64,000 bases of DNA from Pilimelia anulata. Its GTDB lineage: Bacteria; Actinomycetota; Actinomycetes; Mycobacteriales; Micromonosporaceae. A model generated the notes under the pieces. It did not search any database, was not told the origin of the DNA, and saw nothing but the letters and a program-made list of their open reading frames with translations. Made by a program: the position numbers and the translations under genes. The stretch spans positions 806,001 through 870,000 of the forward strand of contig NZ_BMQB01000001.1 of the NCBI RefSeq assembly GCF_014647895.1. Reading direction: 5' to 3'. Below, one piece after another: positions 18,223-28,109 of the stretch (its first letter is position 1; the number at the start of each line of letters is the position of its first letter).

Positions 18223-19239
18223 CTACGGCGCGACGGGAGTGAACGTCGTGTACTTGATGACCGCGGGCGCCTTCACGTTCAGGCCGGGGGCGTCGCCGGT
18301 CAGCAGCTCCTCCATGCTGAGCACGGCGCCGGTGGCGCTGTCCAGCACCAGCGTGTACCGGATCGGCAGGCCGAACGCCGCCGAGTCCAGGGTGAACGCC
18401 TCGCCCGCCCGCTCCGCGCGGTCGGTGACCCGGCCGGCGTAGCGGAGGTTCTTCAGGTCGGTCAGCACGGTCAGCAGCGCGGCCCGCTCGTCGCGGCGCA
18501 GCGTCCGCTCGTGCGAGAGGTCGTTGACCGCGCGCAGCACCTCGGCCTCGTCGGCGGGCTTGCTGCCGTACAGCAGCCAGTTGCGCAGCGTGGCCGGGTT
18601 CGTCGGCGGGCGCTCGTTGACCGGCCAGGCGCTCGGGTAGCCGCCGGCGCCGAACGACTCGGTCCGCGGCTGCTCGTCGCGCAGCTTCCACCAGGTCTCC
18701 ACCCGGTCGCGGATGCCGCCCCGCTCGGCCACCGGCTCGCCGAGCCGGATGGTGATCGTGGCGGAGCCGTCGCCGCGGCGCTCGATCTCCGTCTCCTCCG
18801 GCACCACGGCCGAGGTGACGCTCTTGCTGATCTCGGAGTTGAGGGACCAGCTCTGCAGCCGCATCCAGTCGATGTCCCGGCGGCGCTCCGGCGCCATCGC
18901 GGTGGTCCGGGCGAGGATCGCCCGCAGCTCCGCCGCGGCCGGGGTCGAGGAGTTCTGCAGGCCGGTCAGCGGCGCGGGCGTCGCGGCGAACGCCGGGCCC
19001 TGCGCCGGGTTGGCGACGACGAGGACGCCGCCGGCCGCCACCGCTCCCGCGGCGGCGAAGACCGTCCGCCGCAGCCGCCCGACCCGGGGCGGCGGATCCA
19101 CTGGAAGCGCACCGTCCAGTGGCGCGCCGAGAATCCGGCGCAACTCCGCCTCCCGCACCCCGGGGTCGGGCAGACTGCAGTCGAGCGCCGGGTCCAACGG
19201 CCGCCACATCTCGCGTAGCTCACGGATGATTCGGCTCAC
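18223..19239 (-). CDS. CU044_5270 family membrane protein, sigma-factor partner
   Basis: A 338-residue protein with one membrane helix at about residues 58-78 (RTVFAAAGAVAAGGVLVV), a short cytosolic head and a large extracytoplasmic domain. The composition, with MWRPLDPAL at the start and the FTLDSAAFGLPIRYTLVLD region near the end, matches the actinobacterial CU044_5270 family, which lies next to ECF sigma genes. Its GTG overlaps the sigma-factor stop by 4 bp and is preceded by GGGAGGAAA. An anti-sigma or signal-sensing role is inferred from the coupling; no zinc-type anti-sigma motif (HxxxCxxC) is present. Confidence 0.75.
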   Translation of the reverse strand: MSRIIRELREMWRPLDPALDCSLPDPGVREAELRRILGAPLDGALPVDPPPRVGRLRRTVFAAAGAVAAGGVLVVANPAQGPAFAATPAPLTGLQNSSTPAAAELRAILARTTAMAPERRRDIDWMRLQSWSLNSEISKSVTSAVVPEETEIERRGDGSATITIRLGEPVAERGGIRDRVETWWKLRDEQPRTESFGAGGYPSAWPVNERPPTNPATLRNWLLYGSKPADEAEVLRAVNDLSHERTLRRDERAALLTVLTDLKNLRYAGRVTDRAERAGEAFTLDSAAFGLPIRYTLVLDSATGAVLSMEELLTGDAPGLNVKAPAVIKYTTFTPVAP

Positions 19240-19766
19240 GGTTTCCTCCCGGCGTACTCAGTCGGTGTGTCAGCGGAGGGGACGCCGCTCGACACACGCA
19301 AGTGGTGGAACCGGCGGCGCAGTCGTCGTACCCGCATCGCCACTGCAGTGCGGCCGCAACCCAGGACCACCGCGGCTTCCGCCGCGGTGAGCCCCTCCCA
19401 CGCGATCAGGCGAAGGATCTCCTGATCCCGCTCCGACAGCTCGTCGAAGGCGGCCCGCAACGCCACCTCGTTGACGACCTGACCGGAATGGTCGGGTTGC
19501 TGGTCCGGCGGCGCGACGGCGACGACCCGCTGGGTCAATCTCCGTGCCCGCTGCCGGCCGCGCAGCTCGTTGGCCAGAACGCGGCTTGCGACCGCGTACA
19601 GCCAGGGCAGTGGTGCCTCCTCCGGGACGTCGTCGAAGCGGCGCCACGCGGTGAGGAACACCTGCGACACCACCTCGGCGACATCGACATCAGTCGCCCG
19701 TCGGCGGACAAAGCGGCTTACGTCGGCGTAGCACTCTCGGTACATCGACGTGAACCGCTGCTCCAT
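19236..19766 (-). CDS. ECF-type RNA polymerase sigma factor
   Basis: A 176-residue group 4 sigma factor. The ATG at 19766 follows GGAGGG. Region 2 is FTSMYRECYADVSRFVRRRATDVDVAEVVSQVFLTAWRR in content (residues 5-43), and region 4 ends in a helix-turn-helix (GLTAAEAAVVLGCGRTAVAMR, about 130-150). There is no C-terminal extension. Translation of the downstream CU044_5270 gene is coupled to it by GTGA, the usual layout of an ECF sigma with its membrane regulator. Target genes cannot be read from the window. Confidence 0.9.
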   Translation of the reverse strand: MEQRFTSMYRECYADVSRFVRRRATDVDVAEVVSQVFLTAWRRFDDVPEEAPLPWLYAVASRVLANELRGRQRARRLTQRVVAVAPPDQQPDHSGQVVNEVALRAAFDELSERDQEILRLIAWEGLTAAEAAVVLGCGRTAVAMRVRRLRRRFHHLRVSSGVPSADTPTEYAGRKP

Positions 19767-20001
19767 TTGCCCTCCACGTAATAGGTGTCCGGCACCCCGC
19801 GGATGTGTCACACGTACGGATGAAAAAGTTCGGGGAGCCGAAACCCATGCCAGGAATTGATACTCATCGTAGTCGACCGGCGGCGGAACGTCGGAGGTGG
19901 CGTTGGTATGGCAGGCTTTGCCGGTGACGACCCGTAGCGTGGCCGGGCGGCCGGGAGGCGGCGCCGGTCGGCCGGGCGACGGTGACCGAGAGGAGACGCC
20001 G

Positions 20002-21105
20002 GTGGACGAGCCCACGGACCCGTACGCGGAGGCGACCCGGGCGTACCCGACCGCGGAGGCCCCGACCCGGCCGATCCCGCACACCCGCGAACCGGCCACC
20101 GAGGTCCTGCCGCCGGCACCGACCCCGGCCGCCACCGAGGCCCTGCCCCGGACGCCGGGGGCAGCCGGGGCGCAGCCGCCGCCCACCCCGGCCCCCACCG
20201 AGGTGCTGCCGCCCGCCCCGGCCCCCACGCCCCAGCACTCCGCGCGGCAGCGGACCGCGCCGGGACAGCACCCGCCGCCCCCCGCGCCGGACCCGCAGTG
20301 GGCCACGCCGCCGCCCCCGGCCGCGGCCGCCCCGCCCCCTCCCGCCGCGGCCGCCCCGCCGCCGTCCGCCGGAGCACCCGCCGCTCCACCCTCGCCCGCG
20401 GGGGCGCCCGCCGCGCCCGAGGGGGACGCCGGGGACGGGCCGCCGGCCGGGCTGTGGCAGCAGATGCGGGACGACCCGCAGTACGCGCCCGAGCACCTCG
20501 CCCTCGCCGCCGTCCGCCGCCTCGGCCCGCAGGCCGCCCGCTGGGCCGCCGAGTCCCGCCGGCAGTACCCCGCCGCGACCCCGGACGCCCTGGCGCAGTG
20601 GGCGATCCAGCGGTTCACCAACCACGCCCGGCTCTCCGGCGCCGTCTCCGGCGCGACCGGGCTGCCCGGCGCGGTCCTCGACGTCGGCGTGCTGGCCTGG
20701 ACGCAGGCCCGGCTGGTCCTGCACCTGGCCGCCGCGCACGGCCACGACCCGACCCACCCGGACCGGGCCACCGACCTGCTCGTCCTGCAGAAGGTGCACG
20801 CGATCGCCCAGCACGCCCGGTCCGCGCTCGCCGTGGCCGCCGGGCGGGAGCGGGCCGGCGCGGCGCTCGCCCGGGCCGGCGGCGGGTCGGCGGCCGGCGC
20901 CGCGGTGCGGGTCGGCGTGGCGCTGGCGAGGATGGCCGGGCTGCGCGCGGCGAAGCGGATGTTCGCCAAGGTGGTCCCGTTCGCGGGCGTGATCCTCGGT
21001 ACCTGGGCGAATTCGGCGGCGACGACCGATCTGGCCCGGCGGGCCACGCTGCACTTCCGGCGCCCCGGCCCGGCCGCCCTGCCCGGCCCGGGCGGGGCCG
21101 GCTGA
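20002..21105 (+). CDS. EcsC-family protein with Pro-rich N-terminus
   Basis: A 367-residue protein. The GTG at 20002 is chosen because GAGGAG lies 6-10 nt upstream. Residues 1-145 are low-complexity Pro/Ala/Thr with the repeated phrase [10 protein letters not shown] / TEALPRTP. Residues ~150-360 fit the EcsC family: [38 protein letters not shown], then [20 protein letters not shown], the last two forming a membrane-active hairpin with a glycine-rich turn. EcsC was named from the Bacillus ecs transport/secretion locus; its molecular role is not established. hisD starts 19 bp downstream. Confidence 0.75.
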   Translation: MDEPTDPYAEATRAYPTAEAPTRPIPHTREPATEVLPPAPTPAATEALPRTPGAAGAQPPPTPAPTEVLPPAPAPTPQHSARQRTAPGQHPPPPAPDPQWATPPPPAAAAPPPPAAAAPPPSAGAPAAPPSPAGAPAAPEGDAGDGPPAGLWQQMRDDPQYAPEHLALAAVRRLGPQAARWAAESRRQYPAATPDALAQWAIQRFTNHARLSGAVSGATGLPGAVLDVGVLAWTQARLVLHLAAAHGHDPTHPDRATDLLVLQKVHAIAQHARSALAVAAGRERAGAALARAGGGSAAGAAVRVGVALARMAGLRAAKRMFAKVVPFAGVILGTWANSAATTDLARRATLHFRRPGPAALPGPGGAG

Positions 21106-21111
21106 CGGGCT

Positions 21112-21117
21112 TAGACT
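21112..21117 (+). promoter_or_regulatory. leaderless-type -10 box of the his operon
   Basis: TAGACT ends 7 nt before the hisD GTG, which has no ribosome binding site. In actinobacteria this spacing places the transcription start on the start codon, so the his operon mRNA is probably leaderless at its first gene. Confidence 0.6.
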
Positions 21118-21124
21118 CCACGGT

Positions 21125-22471
21125 GTGCTGAACCGCATCGAGCTGCGCCGGATCGACCTGCGCGGCAGTGCCACCGACCCGCGCGCGGTGCTCCCGCGCG
21201 CCCGGCTCGACGTCTCCGAGGCCGTCGAGCGGATCCGGCCCCTGGTCGACGGGGTACGGCAGCATGGTTTCACCGCGATCCGCGAGGCCACCCAGCGGTT
21301 CGACGGGGTGACCCTGCGCCGGCTGCGGGTGCCCGCCGACGCGCTCGCCGCCGCGGCCGCGGCGCTGGACCCGGCCGTCCGGGCGGCGCTGGACGAGTCG
21401 ATCAAGCGCACCCGTACCGTGCACCGCGCGCAGCGCCGCACCGACCACACCACCCGGGTCGTGCCGGGCGGCACGGTCACCGAGCGCTGGTTGCCGGTGG
21501 ACCGGGTCGGCCTGTACGTGCCGGGCGGGCTCGCGGTCTACCCGTCCACCGTGGTCATGAACGTCGTACCCGCCCAGGAGGCCGGCGTCCGGTCGCTGGT
21601 CGTGGCGAGCCCGCCGCAGGCGGAGAACGGCGGCCTGCCGGACGCCCGGGTGCTCGCCGCGTGCGCGCTGCTCGGCGTCGACGAGGTGTACGCGGTCGGC
21701 GGCGCCCAGGCCGTCGCCATGCTCGGCCACGGCAGCGACGGCGCCCCGGCCGCCGACGGCACCCCGGACCCGGCCGACCGGTGCGAACCGGTGGACGTGA
21801 TCACCGGGCCGGGCAACATCTGGGTGACCGCCGCGAAGCGGCTGCTGCGCGGCGTCGTCGGCATCGACGCCGAGGCCGGGCCGACGGAGATCGCGGTCCT
21901 CGCCGACGACACCGCCGACCCCGAGCACGTCGCGGCGGACCTGATCAGCCAGGCCGAGCACGACCCGCTGGCCGCGAGCGTGCTGGTCACCGCGTCCGCC
22001 GCGCTGGCCGACGCCGTGGACGACGCGCTGACCCGGCGGGTGGCGGCGACCAAGCACGTCGAGCGGGTGACGACGGCGCTGTCCGGTCCGCAGTCCGGCA
22101 CGGTACTGGTCGACGACCTGGACGCCGGGCTGGCGGTGGTGGACGCGTACGCCGCCGAGCACCTGGAGATCCAGACCGCCGACGCGCGCGCGGTCGCCCT
22201 GCGGGTGCGCAGCGCCGGGGCGATCTTCGTGGGGCCGTACGCGCCGGTGTCGCTGGGCGACTACTGCGCCGGCAGCAACCACGTGCTGCCCACCGGCGGC
22301 TGCGCCCGGCACTCGTCCGGGCTGTCGGTGCAGTCGTTCCTGCGCGGCGTGCACGTGATCGAGTACGACGAGGCCGCGCTGGCCGACGTCGCCGACCACG
22401 TGGTCGCGCTCGCCGAGGCCGAGGACCTGCCGGCGCACGGGCAGGCCGTCCGGGCCCGGTTCGGCGCATGA
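21125..22471 (+). CDS. hisD: histidinol dehydrogenase
   Basis: A 448-residue enzyme that oxidises L-histidinol twice with NAD+ to L-histidine, the last two steps of the pathway. Family signatures are [15 protein letters not shown], the [17 protein letters not shown] loop, [15 protein letters not shown] and [13 protein letters not shown], which supply the zinc ligands and catalytic residues. An insertion of about 12 residues rich in Asp/Pro ([17 protein letters not shown]) precedes the signature loop and is longer than usual. First gene of the his operon, GTG start, ATGA overlap with hisC. Confidence 0.97.
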   Translation: MLNRIELRRIDLRGSATDPRAVLPRARLDVSEAVERIRPLVDGVRQHGFTAIREATQRFDGVTLRRLRVPADALAAAAAALDPAVRAALDESIKRTRTVHRAQRRTDHTTRVVPGGTVTERWLPVDRVGLYVPGGLAVYPSTVVMNVVPAQEAGVRSLVVASPPQAENGGLPDARVLAACALLGVDEVYAVGGAQAVAMLGHGSDGAPAADGTPDPADRCEPVDVITGPGNIWVTAAKRLLRGVVGIDAEAGPTEIAVLADDTADPEHVAADLISQAEHDPLAASVLVTASAALADAVDDALTRRVAATKHVERVTTALSGPQSGTVLVDDLDAGLAVVDAYAAEHLEIQTADARAVALRVRSAGAIFVGPYAPVSLGDYCAGSNHVLPTGGCARHSSGLSVQSFLRGVHVIEYDEAALADVADHVVALAEAEDLPAHGQAVRARFGA

Positions 22472-23541
22472 GCGCGCTGGCCGGCCTGCCGCTGCGCGAG
22501 GACCTGCGCGGCCGCAGCCCGTACGGGGCGCCGCAGCTCGACACCGCGGTGCGGCTGAACACCAACGAGAACTCGTACCCCGTCCCGGCGCCGGTGGTCG
22601 AGGCCATCGCGGCGGCGCTGCGGGCCGAGCTGAGCGGCCTGAACCGGTACCCCGACCGGGACGCGGCGGCGCTGCGCGCCGACCTGGCCGGGTACCTCGG
22701 CCACGGCCTGACCGCCGCCGGCGTGTGGGCGGCGAACGGCTCCAACGAGGTACAGCAGCAGCTCCTCCAGGCGTTCGGCGGGCCGGGGCGGACGGTGCTG
22801 GGCTTCGGGCCGGCGTACTCGATGCACCCGCTGCTCGCGCTCGGCACCGGCACCGGCTGGGTCGGCGCGGACCGCGGCGCGGACTTCGAGCTGCCCGCCG
22901 GGTACGCCGCCGACCTGGTCCGCCGGCACCGGCCCGACCTGGTGTTCGTCTGCGCGCCGAACAACCCGACCGGCACCGCGCTGCCGCCGGCCACGCTCGG
23001 CGCGATCCTCGAGGTCGCGCCGGGGATGGTGGTGGTGGACGAGGCGTACGCCGAGTTCGCCCGCCCCGGCTACCGCAGCGCGCTGGAGCTGCTGCCCGGG
23101 AACCCGCGGCTGGTGGTGACCCGGACGATGAGCAAGGCGTTCGGCTTCGCCGGCGGCCGGCTGGGCTACCTGGCCGCCGACCCGGCGGTCGTGGACGCCG
23201 TCCAGTTGGTCCGGCTGCCGTACCACCTGTCCGCGCTCACCCAGGCCGCCGCGCGGGCCGCGCTGGCGCACCGCGGGGCCCTGCTGGGTACGGTCGAGGC
23301 GATCAAGGAGCAGCGGGACCGGATCGTCGACACGCTGCGCCGCCGCGGCCACCGGGTCGCCGACAGCGACGCGAACTTCGTCCTGTTCGGCGTCCCCGGC
23401 GACCAGGCGGCGGTGTGGCGGGCGCTGGTCGACCGCGGGGTCCTGGTCCGGGACGTCGGCCTCGCCGGCTGGCTGCGGGTGACCGCGGGCACGCCGGCCG
23501 AGACGGACGCCTTCCTCGGGGCGATGGAGGAGATCGGATGA
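22468..23541 (+). CDS. hisC: histidinol-phosphate aminotransferase
   Basis: A 357-residue class I/II PLP aminotransferase that converts imidazole-acetol phosphate and glutamate to histidinol phosphate. The PLP lysine is K223 in [17 protein letters not shown]; the NPTG loop is [13 protein letters not shown] and the pyridine-N aspartate lies in [10 protein letters not shown]. The N-terminal [11 protein letters not shown] segment is typical of HisC. ATGA overlap with hisD and with hisB on the other side. Confidence 0.97.
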   Translation: MSALAGLPLREDLRGRSPYGAPQLDTAVRLNTNENSYPVPAPVVEAIAAALRAELSGLNRYPDRDAAALRADLAGYLGHGLTAAGVWAANGSNEVQQQLLQAFGGPGRTVLGFGPAYSMHPLLALGTGTGWVGADRGADFELPAGYAADLVRRHRPDLVFVCAPNNPTGTALPPATLGAILEVAPGMVVVDEAYAEFARPGYRSALELLPGNPRLVVTRTMSKAFGFAGGRLGYLAADPAVVDAVQLVRLPYHLSALTQAAARAALAHRGALLGTVEAIKEQRDRIVDTLRRRGHRVADSDANFVLFGVPGDQAAVWRALVDRGVLVRDVGLAGWLRVTAGTPAETDAFLGAMEEIG

Positions 23542-24146
23542 GCCGTACCGGCCGCGTGGAGCGGGTCACCAACGAGACGAAGGTGCTGGTCGAGCTGGAC
23601 CTCGACGGCACCGGCCGGGCCGACATCGGCACCGGCGTCGGCTTCTACGACCACATGCTGCACCAGCTCGCCCGGCACGGGCTGATCGACCTGACCGTGC
23701 GCACCGTCGGCGACCTGGAGATCGACGCCCACCACACGATGGAGGACACGGCGCTCGCGCTGGGCGAGGCGTTCGCCGCGGCGCTGGGGGACAAGGCGGG
23801 CATCCGCCGGTACGGGCACGTGCTGCTGCCGATGGACGAGGTCCTGGTGCAGTGCGCGGTCGACCTGTCCGGCCGCCCGTACGTGGTGCACGAGGAGCCG
23901 GTGCTGGCCCCGTACATCGGCGCCGCGTACCCGACGTCGATGACCCGGCACATCGTCGAGTCGTTCGGCCACGCCGCCCGGATCACCCTGCACCTGTCCG
24001 TCCTGCGGGCCGGGCGGCCGGGCGTGCAGCCGGAGCCGCACCACGTGGTCGAGGCGCAGTTCAAGGCGCTGGCCCGGGCCCTGCGCGCGGCGGTCGAGCC
24101 GGACCCGCGCAGCCCCGGCGTGCCGTCCACCAAGGGCGCCCTGTGA
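23538..24146 (+). CDS. hisB: imidazoleglycerol-phosphate dehydratase
   Basis: A 202-residue monofunctional IGP dehydratase, without the phosphatase domain of the enterobacterial HisB. It removes water from imidazole glycerol phosphate using two manganese ions bound by conserved His and Glu clusters: [40 protein letters not shown] and [20 protein letters not shown] overlap with hisC and GTGA overlap with the following small gene. Confidence 0.97.
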   Translation: MSRTGRVERVTNETKVLVELDLDGTGRADIGTGVGFYDHMLHQLARHGLIDLTVRTVGDLEIDAHHTMEDTALALGEAFAAALGDKAGIRRYGHVLLPMDEVLVQCAVDLSGRPYVVHEEPVLAPYIGAAYPTSMTRHIVESFGHAARITLHLSVLRAGRPGVQPEPHHVVEAQFKALARALRAAVEPDPRSPGVPSTKGAL

Positions 24147-24310
24147 GCTCGGCGCTGCCCGTGGCGCTGATGGCGCTGGCCGGGGTGCTGGTGGGCGGGG
24201 CGTGGTCGCTGCGCCGGCAGGGCGCGCCCGGCCTCAGCGTCGCCCTGTGCGGCGTGCTCGCCCTGGCCGCGCTGGCCGGCGGCGTTCTGTGGCTGATCCC
24301 GGAGGCGTGA
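24143..24310 (+). CDS. small membrane protein inside the his operon
   Basis: A 55-residue protein of two membrane helices (LPVALMALAGVLVGGAW and SVALCGVLALAALAGGVLWLI) joined by a short basic loop (RRQGAPG). Its GTG overlaps the hisB stop by 4 bp and hisH starts 1 bp after its stop, so it is fully embedded in the operon. No family recognised and no known step in histidine synthesis needs it. The strict coupling argues that it is real. Confidence 0.75.
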   Translation: MSSALPVALMALAGVLVGGAWSLRRQGAPGLSVALCGVLALAALAGGVLWLIPEA

Positions 24311-24311
24311 G

Positions 24312-24962
24312 GTGAGCGCACCCACGGTCGCCGTCCTCGACTACGGCTCCGGCAACCTGCGCTCGGCCGAGCGCGCGCTGAGCGCGGCCGGCGCGGCGGT
24401 CGCCGTCACCGCCGACCTCGCGGTCGCGGCGGCGGCGGACGGGCTCGTCGTACCGGGGGTCGGCGCGTTCGCGGCCTGCATGGCCGGGCTGGACGCGCTC
24501 GGCGCCGGGCCGGTGATCGCCGAGCGGGTCGCCGCGGGGCGGCCGGTGCTCGGCATCTGCGTCGGCGCCCAGGTGATGTTCGCCGGCGGCGCCGAGCACG
24601 GCGTGCACACCCGCGGGCTGGGCCTGCTGCCCGGTACGGTCACCCGGCTGGCCGCCGAGCGGGTGCCGCACATGGGCTGGAACACGCTGCGCGTCCCGGC
24701 CGGCAGCCGGCTCGGGCTGGCCGACGGCGACCGGGTCTACTTCGTCCACTCGTACGCCGCCCGCGACGTCGCCTCGCTGCTGGCGGCGGGCGCGGCGGTG
24801 ACCACCAGCGCGCACGGCGGGCGATTCGTCGCGGCGGCGGAGCTGGGCGCGCTGACCGTCACCCAGTTCCACCCGGAGAAGTCGGCGGCGACCGGCGCGA
24901 CCCTGCTGCGCTCCTGGACGGCCGGCCTGACCGCGGTCGCCGGCGCGCGGCGCGCGGGGTGA
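24312..24962 (+). CDS. hisH: imidazole glycerol phosphate synthase, glutaminase subunit
   Basis: A 216-residue class I glutamine amidotransferase that feeds ammonia to HisF. The nucleophile Cys is in LGICVGAQ (the usual motif is GICLGMQ), and the His-Glu pair is in QFHPEKS. DYGSGNLRS at the N-terminus and PGVGAF for the oxyanion region are standard. GTG start directly after the small membrane-protein gene. Works as a heterodimer with the HisF encoded three genes downstream. Confidence 0.96.
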   Translation: MSAPTVAVLDYGSGNLRSAERALSAAGAAVAVTADLAVAAAADGLVVPGVGAFAACMAGLDALGAGPVIAERVAAGRPVLGICVGAQVMFAGGAEHGVHTRGLGLLPGTVTRLAAERVPHMGWNTLRVPAGSRLGLADGDRVYFVHSYAARDVASLLAAGAAVTTSAHGGRFVAAAELGALTVTQFHPEKSAATGATLLRSWTAGLTAVAGARRAG

Positions 24963-24965
24963 ACG

Positions 24966-25286
24966 GTGAGCAAGGAGCGGGCGCGGCGGCGGGCCGCGCG
25001 GGAGGCGGCCGCCGGCGTCGCCCGGGCGCAGAGGGCGCGCCGGGTGGCCCGGCGGGAGCGCCGGCGGGCGCTGCTGCGCCGGCTGGTGCCCACCCCGCGC
25101 CGGCGCCGGGTGGGCCGGCTGCGCCGCTGGTCGCGGGCGCAGCGGGCGGTGTTCGTGCTGGTGGCGCTGGCCGTCCTCGCGGTGATCTGGCTGCTGGTCG
25201 CGGACCTCGCGCTGCGGCTGGCGCTGACCGTGCTGGTGGCGCTCGGCGCGCCGGTGGCCGTCGCGGCGCGCGGGCGCCGCGGCTGA
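24966..25286 (+). CDS. Arg-rich small membrane protein in the his operon
   Basis: A 106-residue protein starting with GTG 3 nt after the hisH stop. The first ~60 residues are extremely basic ([27 protein letters not shown]), followed by two hydrophobic segments ([23 protein letters not shown] and [14 protein letters not shown]). The basic head could bind RNA, DNA or anionic lipid. No family recognised. It is the second extra membrane protein in this operon. Confidence 0.7.
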   Translation: MSKERARRRAAREAAAGVARAQRARRVARRERRRALLRRLVPTPRRRRVGRLRRWSRAQRAVFVLVALAVLAVIWLLVADLALRLALTVLVALGAPVAVAARGRRG

Positions 25287-25347
25287 TCGGACCCGGCGCG
25301 GGGCGCGCCGGGGGAGCGGCGCCGCGGCGCCGGGAGGAGGGGCACGG

Positions 25348-26070
25348 ATGACGCTGGAGCTGCTGCCGGCCGTGGACGTGGCGGACGGGCGGGCCGTCCG
25401 GCTGGTGCAGGGCGCCGCCGGGACCGAGACGGCGTACGGGCACCCGCGGGACGCCGCGCTGGCCTGGCAGGCCGGCGGGGCCGAGTGGATCCACCTGGTC
25501 GACCTGGACGCCGCGTTCGGGCGGGGCAGCAACGCCGCCCTGCTGGCCGACGTGATCGGCGAGCTGGACGTCAGGGTGGAGCTGTCCGGCGGCATCCGCG
25601 ACGACGCGTCGCTGACCGCCGCGCTGGCCACCGGCGCCACCCGGGTCAACATCGGCACCGCCGCGCTGGAGGACCCGCAGTGGTGCGACCGGGTCGTCGC
25701 CGAGTACGGCGACCGGGTGGCCGTCGGCCTGGACGTGCGCGGGCACACCCTCGCCGCCCGCGGCTGGACCGAGGACGGCGGCGAGCTGTTCGACGTGCTG
25801 GCCCGGCTGGACAAGGCCGGCTGCGCCCGGTATGTGGTGACCGACGTGCGCCGCGACGGCACGCTCACCGGCCCGAACCTGGAGCTGCTGCGCGAGGTGT
25901 GCGCCCGGACGGACCGGCCGGTGGTGGCCAGCGGCGGCGTGGCCACGCTGGACGACCTGCGCGCGCTGGCCGCGCTGGAGCCGGTGGGCGTCGAGGGCGT
26001 GATCGCCGGCAAGGCGCTGTACGCGGGGGCGTTCACCGTCGCCGAGGCGCTGGCGGTGCTGGCGGCGTGA
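25348..26070 (+). CDS. priA: bifunctional HisA/TrpF isomerase PriA
   Basis: A 240-residue TIM barrel that isomerises ProFAR in histidine synthesis and, in actinobacteria, also phosphoribosyl anthranilate in tryptophan synthesis. The catalytic base is D10 ([12 protein letters not shown]), the acid is D170 or D166 in [15 protein letters not shown], and the RGW at 138-140 corresponds to the Arg/Trp pair that M. tuberculosis PriA uses to accept both substrates. Good ribosome site GGAGGAGG. No trpF gene is seen in the trp cluster of this window, which supports the double function. Confidence 0.94.
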   Translation: MTLELLPAVDVADGRAVRLVQGAAGTETAYGHPRDAALAWQAGGAEWIHLVDLDAAFGRGSNAALLADVIGELDVRVELSGGIRDDASLTAALATGATRVNIGTAALEDPQWCDRVVAEYGDRVAVGLDVRGHTLAARGWTEDGGELFDVLARLDKAGCARYVVTDVRRDGTLTGPNLELLREVCARTDRPVVASGGVATLDDLRALAALEPVGVEGVIAGKALYAGAFTVAEALAVLAA

Positions 26071-26828
26071 GCCTCGCGGTACGGGTGATCCCCTGCCTGG
26101 ACGTCGACGCCGGGCGGGTGGTCAAGGGCGTGAACTTCGTCGACCTGCGGGACGCGGGCGACCCGGTGGAGCTGGCCGCGGCGTACGACGCGGCCGGCGC
26201 CGACGAGCTGACCTTCCTGGACGTGACCGCGTCCTCGGACGACCGGGGCACGATGCTGGACGTGGTCCGGCGGACGGCCGAGTCGGTGTTCATCCCGCTG
26301 ACCGTCGGCGGCGGCGTCCGGTCGGCGGCGAACGTGGACACCCTGCTGCGGGCCGGCGCGGACAAGGTCGGGGTGAACACCGCCGCGATCGCCCGGCCGG
26401 AGCTGATCGGCGAGATCGCCCAGCGGTACGGCCGGCAGGTGCTGGTGCTGTCGCTGGACGTGCGCCGGGCCGAGGGGATGCCGAGCGGCTTCGAGGTGAC
26501 CACGCACGGCGGCCGGCGCGGCGCCGGGCTGGACGCGGTGGCCTGGGCCCGCGAGGCGGCCGACCGGGGGGCGGGGGAGATCCTGCTCAACTCGATGGAC
26601 GCCGACGGCACCAAGCGCGGCTTCGACCTGGCGCTGATCCGGGCCGTCCGCGCGGTGGTGGACATCCCGGTGATCGCCAGCGGCGGCGCCGGCCGGGCGG
26701 CGGACTTCCCGCCGGCGGTGGCGGCCGGCGCGGACGCGGTGCTGGCGGCCAGCATCTTCCACTTCGGCGAGGTGGCGATCGGCGAGGTGAAGGCGGCCCT
26801 GGCCGCCGCCGGCCACCCGACCCGCTGA
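26067..26828 (+). CDS. hisF: imidazole glycerol phosphate synthase, cyclase subunit
   Basis: A 253-residue TIM barrel that closes the imidazole ring using ammonia from HisH and releases AICAR. The two catalytic aspartates lie in [16 protein letters not shown] and [13 protein letters not shown]; the phosphate-binding loops VGGGVRS and ASGGAG are present. GTG start in a 4-bp overlap with priA. Last gene of the operon; a perfect hairpin follows within 3 nt of its stop. Confidence 0.97.
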   Translation: MSLAVRVIPCLDVDAGRVVKGVNFVDLRDAGDPVELAAAYDAAGADELTFLDVTASSDDRGTMLDVVRRTAESVFIPLTVGGGVRSAANVDTLLRAGADKVGVNTAAIARPELIGEIAQRYGRQVLVLSLDVRRAEGMPSGFEVTTHGGRRGAGLDAVAWAREAADRGAGEILLNSMDADGTKRGFDLALIRAVRAVVDIPVIASGGAGRAADFPPAVAAGADAVLAASIFHFGEVAIGEVKAALAAAGHPTR

Positions 26829-26830
26829 CC

Positions 26831-26859
26831 GCGGCGCGGGCCCGCCGGGCCCGCGCCGC
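26831..26859. terminator. 13-bp perfect hairpin, bidirectional terminator
   Basis: GCGGCGCGGGCCC (26831-26843) and its exact reverse complement (26847-26859) flank a 3-nt loop between hisF and the convergent gene ending at 26859. Ends both transcription units. Confidence 0.75.
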
Positions 26860-28097
26860 TACACGGTCACCAGTACCTGCACCACGCCGAGGATCACCGT
26901 GGCGACGGTCAGGGCGATGGTCAGCCAGGTCAGCCGGGTGACGTACCCGCTCATGTCCTTGGAGTACAGGTACTGGGTCTCCTGGTCCATCGCCTCGGCG
27001 AGCCGGTCCAGCCGGGCCACCAGCCGGTCGGCGCCGGACCGGTGGGCCAGCAGCCGTTCGAGGTTGTCGATCTCCGGCATGAGCGCGGTGCTGATCAGTT
27101 GCAACGCCTCGTCCAGCGAGCTGCGCAGCAGCCGCCGGTCCCGCAGGTCGCGCCGCCGGGACCGGCCGCGGCCGATCGCCGCCTGCGCCCGTTCGAGCCA
27201 CTGGTAGGTCAGCGCCACCCGGACCATCACCCGCTCCAGCGCCAGCAGCCCGCCGTGGTCCAGCCCGGCGACCGGGGTGTCCAGGCTGAAGTACGGCTCG
27301 ACCGCGCCGAAGTAGCGGGTGGTGAAGCGGTCCTGCCCGGCGGCGTAGTCGGGGTGCTTGCCGTTCAGGCAGACGATGCTGCTGGGCAGCGCGTAGATGT
27401 GGAAGAAGTCGCGGCTGCCCCAGCCGCTGTCCAGCGCCTGCCGGGCCGCGTCCGGGGCGACGAACCGCCAGCCCTCGTCCGCGTAGCCCAGCCCGTACAG
27501 CGGGCGCGGGTCCTGCGCGGCGACCCCGACGGCGCGCCGGCCGCGGTGGTCGCGCAGCTCCGCGCACCACGCCCGCCGGTTCAGCGGCAGCCCGTCGGGG
27601 AACCGGTCGCCGGCCAGGTCGGCGACGAGCCGGGTCACGGCGAGGTGGACGCAGGCGTGCTCGGCGCCGCGGTACCGGGCGGTCACCGCCCCGCCGCCGG
27701 CCCGGGCCGCGCGGCCCTGGAAGCTCTGCAGGACGGCGATGGCCGGGTCGACCAGGTCGGGCCACGCCCGGTCGGGGTCGCCGACGTCGGGGACGGACGC
27801 GAGCAGCGTGATCACCCCGTGCGCCGCGAACGAGGTGAGCAGGAACGCGCACTCGTGCCGCCGGCCGCCGACGGCGATGGTCAGGGTGTCGCGCAGCCGG
27901 TACCGCTGCGGCGGCTCGGCGACGAAGCGCAGGAAGCCGTCGACGACCGCCCAGTCCGAGTCGGCCGCCGCGCCGAGCGGGTCCAGCGCCCCGGCCGCGA
28001 CGCCGTCGGCGACGAGCGCGGCCAGCTCGTCCGGCGGCGCGGCGATCGCCCAGAGGAAGGTCAGCAGGACCCGCGGGCGGTCGGTGTCGGTGCTCAT
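26859..28097 (-). CDS. tail-anchored protein of unknown function
   Basis: A 412-residue protein with an aromatic- and Cys-containing globular body and a single C-terminal membrane helix (about residues 388-408, LTWLTIALTVATVILGVVQVL). Before the helix is a long charged helical stretch (RRRDLRDRRLLRSSLDEAL, then ERLLAHRSGADRL). I use the ATG at 28097; a GTG at 28106 is an alternative. Either start lies within 15 nt of the methyltransferase stop, so the two are probably co-transcribed. The layout of a cytosolic domain on a C-terminal anchor resembles proteins of actinobacterial conflict systems, but I cannot name a family. Confidence 0.65.
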   Translation of the reverse strand: MSTDTDRPRVLLTFLWAIAAPPDELAALVADGVAAGALDPLGAAADSDWAVVDGFLRFVAEPPQRYRLRDTLTIAVGGRRHECAFLLTSFAAHGVITLLASVPDVGDPDRAWPDLVDPAIAVLQSFQGRAARAGGGAVTARYRGAEHACVHLAVTRLVADLAGDRFPDGLPLNRRAWCAELRDHRGRRAVGVAAQDPRPLYGLGYADEGWRFVAPDAARQALDSGWGSRDFFHIYALPSSIVCLNGKHPDYAAGQDRFTTRYFGAVEPYFSLDTPVAGLDHGGLLALERVMVRVALTYQWLERAQAAIGRGRSRRRDLRDRRLLRSSLDEALQLISTALMPEIDNLERLLAHRSGADRLVARLDRLAEAMDQETQYLYSKDMSGYVTRLTWLTIALTVATVILGVVQVLVTV

Positions 28098-28109
28098 CCC
28101 GGCCACCGC

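Noticed and set aside
22725..24146. 473-codon frame fused to hisB on its 5' side
   Set aside because: The hisB reading frame simply remains open upstream inside hisC; the coupled ATG at 23538 is the real start.
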